A stretch of DNA of 64,000 nucleotides from Streptomyces sp. NBC_00273. GTDB lineage: Bacteria > Actinomycetota > Actinomycetes > Streptomycetales > Streptomycetaceae. Each line of letters starts with the position of its first letter. The stretch's first letter is position 1. The stretch is taken from NCBI RefSeq assembly GCF_036178145.1, contig NZ_CP108067.1, forward strand, positions 1,736,001-1,800,000, read 5' to 3'. The notes under the pieces are model-generated. The model ran no database searches. It saw only the letters and a program-made list of their open reading frames with translations, and was not told the DNA's origin. Shown piece by piece: positions 57,599 through 64,000 of this stretch. The position numbers were made by a program, and so were the translations under genes.

Positions 57599-59482
57599 TC
57601 AGCGTGCGTCGGCCGTGATGCGGAAGCGCAGCCGGCAGATCACGGCGTCGGTGTCGCGGCGGACGGCGTGGGCGACCACGGAGCCGCGCTGGTTCTGGAG
57701 CAGCCGCTGCCAGAGGTGGGCCGGTTCGGTCTCCGGGATCAGGACGGTCACCTGGGCGTCCGGGTGGGTCTGCGCCAGCTTCCGCACGTACGTCGACACG
57801 GGGCGGCCGAGCGAACGGCTTTCCGAGGAGACCTCGATCAGTTCGACACCGGGCTTCCACAACTCCCAGTCCCGCCTGAGGGCATCAGTGGTCTGACGGT
57901 CTTCCGGGGCCGGGTGGATGACGTTCACGGCGAGGACTTCATCACCGAGTGAGCGAGCGGCGGTGAGGGCCTGGCAGGTCAGACGGGACAGACCGGAGAC
58001 GGGGACCACGACCACGGAGCGGGAGCGCTGCGGGGGCTGCGGGATCCGGCCGAGCTCCAGACGTTCACCGATCTCGGTGTACGCGCGGTGGACCTTCTCG
58101 AAGCCGAGGACGAGCAACGGCAGTGCGAGGACGATCAGCCAAGCCCCTTCGGTGAACTTCGTGGCGGTGACGACGACGGCCGAGACCCCGGTCAGCAGGG
58201 CGCCGAAGCCGCCCAGCGCCGCCTTGGCCTGCCAGCCGCGCGGCCGTTCCCCGTACCAGTGCCGGACCATGCCGACCTGGCAGATGGTGAAGCCGACGAA
58301 GACGCCGATCGCGAAGAGCGGGACGAGGGTGTTGGTGTCGCCGCCGGAGAAGACGAGCAGGGCCGCGGAGACGGCGGCCAGCGCCAGCACGCCGTGGCGG
58401 TGGACCTGCCGGTCGGCCTTGAGGGCGAAGAGGTGCGGCAGGTGGTTGTCGCGGGCCAGCAGGCTCATCAGGACGGGCAGACCGCCGAAGGAGGTGTTCG
58501 CGGCGAGCGCCAGCAGCACCATGGTGGCGAACTGGACCACGTAGAAGGCCGCGTTGTGTCCGAAGGAGGCGTCGGCGAGTTGGGCGAGGACGGTCACGCC
58601 CTCGACGGGCTGGAGGTGGAAGCGGCCGATGAGGATCGACAGGCCGATCAACATCACGCCCAGGAGCGCGCCGAGGGCGACCTCGGTGCGCTGGGCGCGG
58701 CGGGCGGCCGGGGCCCGGAAGGACGGCACGGCGTTGGCGACGGCCTCGACGCCCGTCAGCGCCGAGCAGCCGGCGGCGAAGGCCTTCAGCAGCAGGAGCG
58801 CACCGACGGCGGTCGCGCCCTCACCGAGGGCGGAGGCGTGCCCGGTGGCGGACGCGGTGCTGACGGGACCCTCGCGGAAGAGTCCCACGACGACCATCGC
58901 GAGGATCGATCCGACGAACACGGCGGTGGGGACGAGGAAGGCCTTGGCGGACTCCACGACCCCGCGCAGGTTCACCGCAGTGACCAGGACCAGGATGCCC
59001 AGGCAGATCCACACCCGCTCCCCGTACAGCTCCGGGAACGCCGAGGTCAGGGCGGCCACACCGGCCGTGACGGACACGGCCACGTTCAGGACGTAGTCCA
59101 GGATCAGCGAAGCGGCGGCGACCAGACTCGTACGCTTGCCCAGATGGCGTTTGGCGACGGCGTACGAGCCGCCGCCGTCCGGGAACGCGGCGATCACCTG
59201 CCGGTACGAGGCCACCAGCACCGCCAGCAGCGCGGCGATCGCAAGGGTGACGGGGAGGGTGAAGCCCATCCCGTAGGCACCGGCCGCCGCCAGCACCAAC
59301 ACGATCGACTCCGGCCCGTACGCCACGGACGCCATCGCGTCCAGCGAGAGCGCTGCCAGTCCCTGGAGGGCGGTCAGCCGGTGACGGTCCCCTGCCGCGG
59401 GCGTCCCGACGCCGGTATCAGGAGGTTCCTCCACGCCCGGGGCCCGTCCTGCCGTGCTCGGCTTTCCCATGTCTATGGACAT
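57599..59482 (-). CDS. kimA: KimA-type potassium importer (APC family)
   Basis: 627 residues: about 12 transmembrane helices and a cytosolic C-terminal domain of the universal-stress type. The sequence follows Bacillus KimA (YdaO) closely: LSLDAMASVAYGPESIVLVL, then SYRQVIAAFPDGGGSYAVAK, LLLKAFAAGCSALTGVEAVA, NAVPSFRAPAARRAQRTEVA and ALAANTSFGG. KimA is a K+/H+ symporter inhibited by c-di-AMP at its C-terminal domain. GGAGG lies 11 bases before the ATG. It diverges from the kdp operon across an inverted-repeat region, so both potassium systems probably share control. No ydaO-type riboswitch was seen upstream. Confidence 0.92.
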   Translation of the reverse strand: MSIDMGKPSTAGRAPGVEEPPDTGVGTPAAGDRHRLTALQGLAALSLDAMASVAYGPESIVLVLAAAGAYGMGFTLPVTLAIAALLAVLVASYRQVIAAFPDGGGSYAVAKRHLGKRTSLVAAASLILDYVLNVAVSVTAGVAALTSAFPELYGERVWICLGILVLVTAVNLRGVVESAKAFLVPTAVFVGSILAMVVVGLFREGPVSTASATGHASALGEGATAVGALLLLKAFAAGCSALTGVEAVANAVPSFRAPAARRAQRTEVALGALLGVMLIGLSILIGRFHLQPVEGVTVLAQLADASFGHNAAFYVVQFATMVLLALAANTSFGGLPVLMSLLARDNHLPHLFALKADRQVHRHGVLALAAVSAALLVFSGGDTNTLVPLFAIGVFVGFTICQVGMVRHWYGERPRGWQAKAALGGFGALLTGVSAVVVTATKFTEGAWLIVLALPLLVLGFEKVHRAYTEIGERLELGRIPQPPQRSRSVVVVPVSGLSRLTCQALTAARSLGDEVLAVNVIHPAPEDRQTTDALRRDWELWKPGVELIEVSSESRSLGRPVSTYVRKLAQTHPDAQVTVLIPETEPAHLWQRLLQNQRGSVVAHAVRRDTDAVICRLRFRITADAR

Positions 59483-59878
59483 CTTTCGCTGTTCCTCCGT
59501 TGGACAAAGTGAGGACAGCGTCCGAATGTCGTGGCCGGATCGCCAGTGTTCTTGGCGCTCTTCATACGGCCGCCGCTCCAGTCTTCACGTGCCCTTGATG
59601 CCTGGGCGGGGAGGTCGTACGAGGTGCGGGGCGTCGGCGGCGGACACCACTGCGGCTGCTTCCTACCGCGCGGGCGGGCTCGGCCCTGGACCCGGCGGGG
59701 CTGTCCCACCAGGCTTGACCGGGCCTTTTCCCGCGCTTTCCGTCAGGGCGGCGTTAAGAGTCCCCGTGCGCCCGTATGGACCCCGTCAAAGCGTCTTAAC
59801 GCCGGGATGAAGACACGGTTATCTCGTCATCGGCCACCTGGCCGATTCATTTCTTCCCACTTCATCCAGGAGCTCACG
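59483..59878. promoter_or_regulatory. kimA/kdp divergent control region
   Basis: This 396-base region holds an inverted repeat: arms GGCGTTAAGA (59750-59759) and TCTTAACGCC (59794-59803), 34 bases apart. Each arm contains the CTTAACGC core also found upstream of the APC permease. The repeat lies 76-129 bases before the first kdp-side gene. AT-richer sequence at 59805-59870 is a likely kdp promoter area. GC-rich hairpins occur near 59640-59700 but fit no known riboswitch. Confidence 0.55.
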
Positions 59879-59962
59879 ATGGCCGATCTGGCCTTCGTCG
59901 TCACCACGGTCGCGGTCTTCGCGCTGGTGGCTCTCATCGCCCGAGGGGTGACCAAGCTGTGA
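59879..59962 (+). CDS. 27-residue membrane microprotein upstream of kdpF
   Basis: The whole product is one hydrophobic helix with a charged end: [20 protein letters not shown] then ARGVTKL. AGGAG is well placed for the ATG. The stop overlaps the kdpF start (GTGA), so translation is coupled. It resembles KdpF in size and topology but not in sequence. It may be a second small stabilising peptide of the Kdp complex, or a leader peptide that sets kdpF translation. Confidence 0.65.
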   Translation: MADLAFVVTTVAVFALVALIARGVTKL

Positions 59963-60048
59963 ACGCCGAAGACATCGTCGGTCTCCTCGTGGCCGTCTCC
60001 CTGCTCGGATACCTCGTCCTCGCCCTTGTGTACCCGGAGAGGTTCTAG
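59959..60048 (+). CDS. kdpF: KdpF, small subunit of the Kdp potassium ATPase
   Basis: 29 residues: [20 protein letters not shown] then LALVYPERF. The single helix with the Tyr-Pro-Glu-(Arg/Lys)-Phe end is the KdpF signature. KdpF is a lipid-like stabiliser of the KdpABC complex in the membrane. GTG start overlapping the upstream microprotein stop; kdpA begins six bases after its stop. Confidence 0.9.
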   Translation: MNAEDIVGLLVAVSLLGYLVLALVYPERF

Positions 60049-60054
60049 CCACCG

Positions 60055-61715
60055 ATGAGTCCCGTTCTCGCTGGTGTGCTCCAGCTCCTCGCACTGATGG
60101 CCGCGCTCGCGCTGGCCTACCGCCCCCTGGGCGACTACATGGCCCGCGTCTACTCCTCCGAGAAGCACTACAAGCCGGAGAAGTGGATCTACAAGGCCAT
60201 CGGCGCCAATCCGTCGGCCGAGATGCGCTGGCCCGCCTACCTGCGCGGCGTCCTCGCCTTCTCCGCGGTCAGCGTCCTCTTCCTCTACGCCCTCCAGCGC
60301 GCCCAGGGCATCCTGCCCGGCTCGCTTGGATTCGCCGCGATCGACCCGGACCAGGCCTTCAACACCGCCGCGTCGTTCGTGGCGAACACGAACTGGCAGT
60401 CGTACTACGGCGAGCAGGCCATGGGCCACGTCGTGCAGACCGGCGGCCTGGCGGTGCAGAACTTCGTTTCCGCGGCCGTGGGCATGACCGTCGCGGTGGC
60501 CCTCGTACGGGGCTTCGCGCGCTCCCGCACCGGAGAGCTCGGCAACTTCTGGGCGGACCTGGTCCGCGGCACCGTACGCATCCTGCTGCCGATCTCGGTG
60601 ATCGGCGCGATCGTCCTGGTCGCCTGCGGCGCCATCCAGAACTTCGCCGGCATCCACGAGGTCGGCCAGTTCATGGGCGGCACGCAGCAGTGGAACGGCG
60701 GCGCGGTCGCCTCCCAGGAGGTCATCAAGGAGCTGGGCACGAACGGCGGCGGCTACTTCAACGCCAACTCGGCCCACCCCTTCGAGAACCCGACCCCCTT
60801 CTCGAACCTCTTCGAGATCTTCCTGATCCTGCTCATCCCGTTCGCGATGACCCGCACCTTCGGCCGGATGGTCGGCAACCTGCGCCAGGGCTACGCGATC
60901 CTCGCCACCATGGGCGTCATCTGGGTCGGCTTCACCGCGCTGATGATGTGGACCGAGTTCGCCCACCACGGCCCGGCGCTGCAGGCCGCGGGCGGGGCGG
61001 TGGAGGGCAAGGAGACCCGCTTCGGCATCGGAGCCTCCGCGATCTTCTCCGTCGCCACCACGCTCACCTCGACCGGCGCGGTCAACTCCTTCCACTCCTC
61101 CTACACCGGTCTGGGCGGCGGCATCCAGCTGCTGGGGATGCAGCTCGGCGAGATCGCACCCGGCGGTGTGGGCTCCGGCCTCTACGGCATCCTGATCATG
61201 GCGATCATCGCGGTGTTCATCGCCGGCCTGATGGTCGGCCGGACCCCCGAGTACCTCGGCAAGAAGATCAGCACCCGCGAGATCAAGCTCGCCGCCTGCT
61301 ACATCCTCATCACCCCGGCGCTCGTCCTCTGCTTCACCGCGGCCGCGATGGCCCTGCCCACCCCGGGCAACTCGATGGCCAACCCGGGCGCGCACGGCTT
61401 CTCCGAGATCCTCTACGCCTACACCTCGGGCGCCAACAACAACGGCTCCGCGTTCGCCGGTCTGAACGCCGACACCCAGTGGTTCAACAGCACCATCGGC
61501 ATCGCCATGCTGCTCGGCCGCTTCCTGCCCATGGTGTTCGTCCTCGCGCTCGCCGGCTCGCTCGCCGCGCAGAAGCCCGTCCCCGAGACCGCGGGCACCC
61601 TCCGTACCGACAAGCCGCTCTACGCGGGCCTGCTCGTCGGCACGATCCTCATCATCACCGGTCTGACCTACTTCCCGGCCCTGGCGCTGGGTCCGCTCGC
61701 CGAAGGGCTCGCATC

Positions 61716-61719
<4 letters not shown>
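60055..61719 (+). CDS. kdpA: KdpA, potassium-binding channel-like subunit
   Basis: 554 residues with about ten transmembrane helices. The four selectivity-filter-like loops are visible: [58 protein letters not shown] and [20 protein letters not shown]. KdpA takes up K+ from the periplasmic side and passes it to KdpB. The ATG lies six bases after the kdpF stop. The stop overlaps the kdpB start (ATGA), so the subunits are translationally coupled. Confidence 0.97.
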
Positions 61720-63821
<2,102 letters not shown>

Positions 63822-63824
63822 GCC

Positions 63825-64000
63825 ATGAACACCTCCGTAGGAAACACCGCTCGTCTGCTGTGGGCCGGTCTGCGCGCGCTGCTGGTCCTGACGATCGTCT
63901 GCGGCGTCCTGTACCCGCTGGCCGTCACCGGCATCGCCCAGGTCGCCTTCGGCGACAAGGCGGGCGGCTCCGAGATCAAGGACGCGGGCGGCCGGGTCGT
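63825..64000 (+). CDS. kdpC: KdpC, N-terminal part, cut by the window edge
   Basis: 58 complete codons are visible: [20 protein letters not shown], then [20 protein letters not shown] and [20 protein letters not shown] short cytoplasmic tail, one transmembrane helix with the [13 protein letters not shown] motif, and the start of the extracytoplasmic domain match KdpC. KdpC stabilises the complex and affects ATP affinity. It starts three bases after the kdpB stop. Downstream genes, probably kdpDE, are outside the window. Confidence 0.93.
   Translation, partial: MNTSVGNTARLLWAGLRALLVLTIVCGVLYPLAVTGIAQVAFGDKAGGSEIKDAGGRV

Noticed and set aside
59483..59878. ydaO-type c-di-AMP riboswitch before kimA
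   Set aside because: The conserved riboswitch core could not be matched on either strand; only an inverted repeat and GC-rich hairpins were found. A covariance-model scan would settle it.

Overview
The base composition (roughly 70 % G+C, strong third-position GC bias, GTG starts, GGAGG-type ribosome binding sites) and the gene families (SARP/AfsR regulator, SpoIIE-type phosphatase, PucR regulator, cytochrome P450, many TetR regulators, DUF6243- and SAV_915-like proteins, duplicated lgt) point to a Streptomyces or close relative. The many small secreted proteins, regulators and broken genes suggest accessory chromosome rather than the core. No rRNA, tRNA or CRISPR array was seen.

1-13.3 kb: beta-carbonic anhydrase, a stand-alone Sua5-type enzyme, a small secreted protein, a large SARP/NB-ARC/TPR regulator, a secreted peptidoglycan-binding protein, a PucR regulator with an abnormal middle, a cytochrome P450, a secreted propeller-like protein, a truncated secreted beta-helix gene and a TetR regulator. 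13.3-27.2 kb: decayed IS5-type transposase and Eis-like acetyltransferase, then an SDR-like enzyme with a zinc-finger motif, a PAS/GAF/SpoIIE/HATPase phosphatase, a HAD-M28 peptidase fusion, and two tandem paralogous regulators beside an unusually AT-rich stretch. 27.5-31.5 kb: an archaeal-type AspRS under a T-box leader, and a repetitive fibre-like protein.

32-48 kb: TetR-lgt group, then a stress/low-energy module: PPK2 polyphosphate kinase, GAF-GAF histidine kinase (DevS/DosS type), flavin-type oxidase, STAS protein, DevR-type response regulator, tandem universal stress protein and phosphoketolase. Three similar 16-bp palindromes (37843, 37908, 39778) sit in its divergent promoters and probably form one regulon. 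A DUF475/TerC-like membrane protein, two gene remnants, a TetR/amidase divergent pair, a YnfA-like protein and a DUF6243 protein follow.

48.7-64 kb: serine hydrolase, universal stress protein, SAV_915-like protein with a diaminopimelate decarboxylase, a previously unlisted 57-aa membrane protein, then a potassium island: an APC-type permease, an orphan KdpB with a structured leader, a KimA-type importer, and divergently the kdp operon (a 27-aa microprotein, kdpF, kdpA, kdpB and the start of kdpC, cut by the window edge). A CTTAACGC motif recurs in the promoters of this island.

All functions are read from sequence without database searches. Starts were chosen by ribosome binding sites and family length, and several are uncertain by a few codons.
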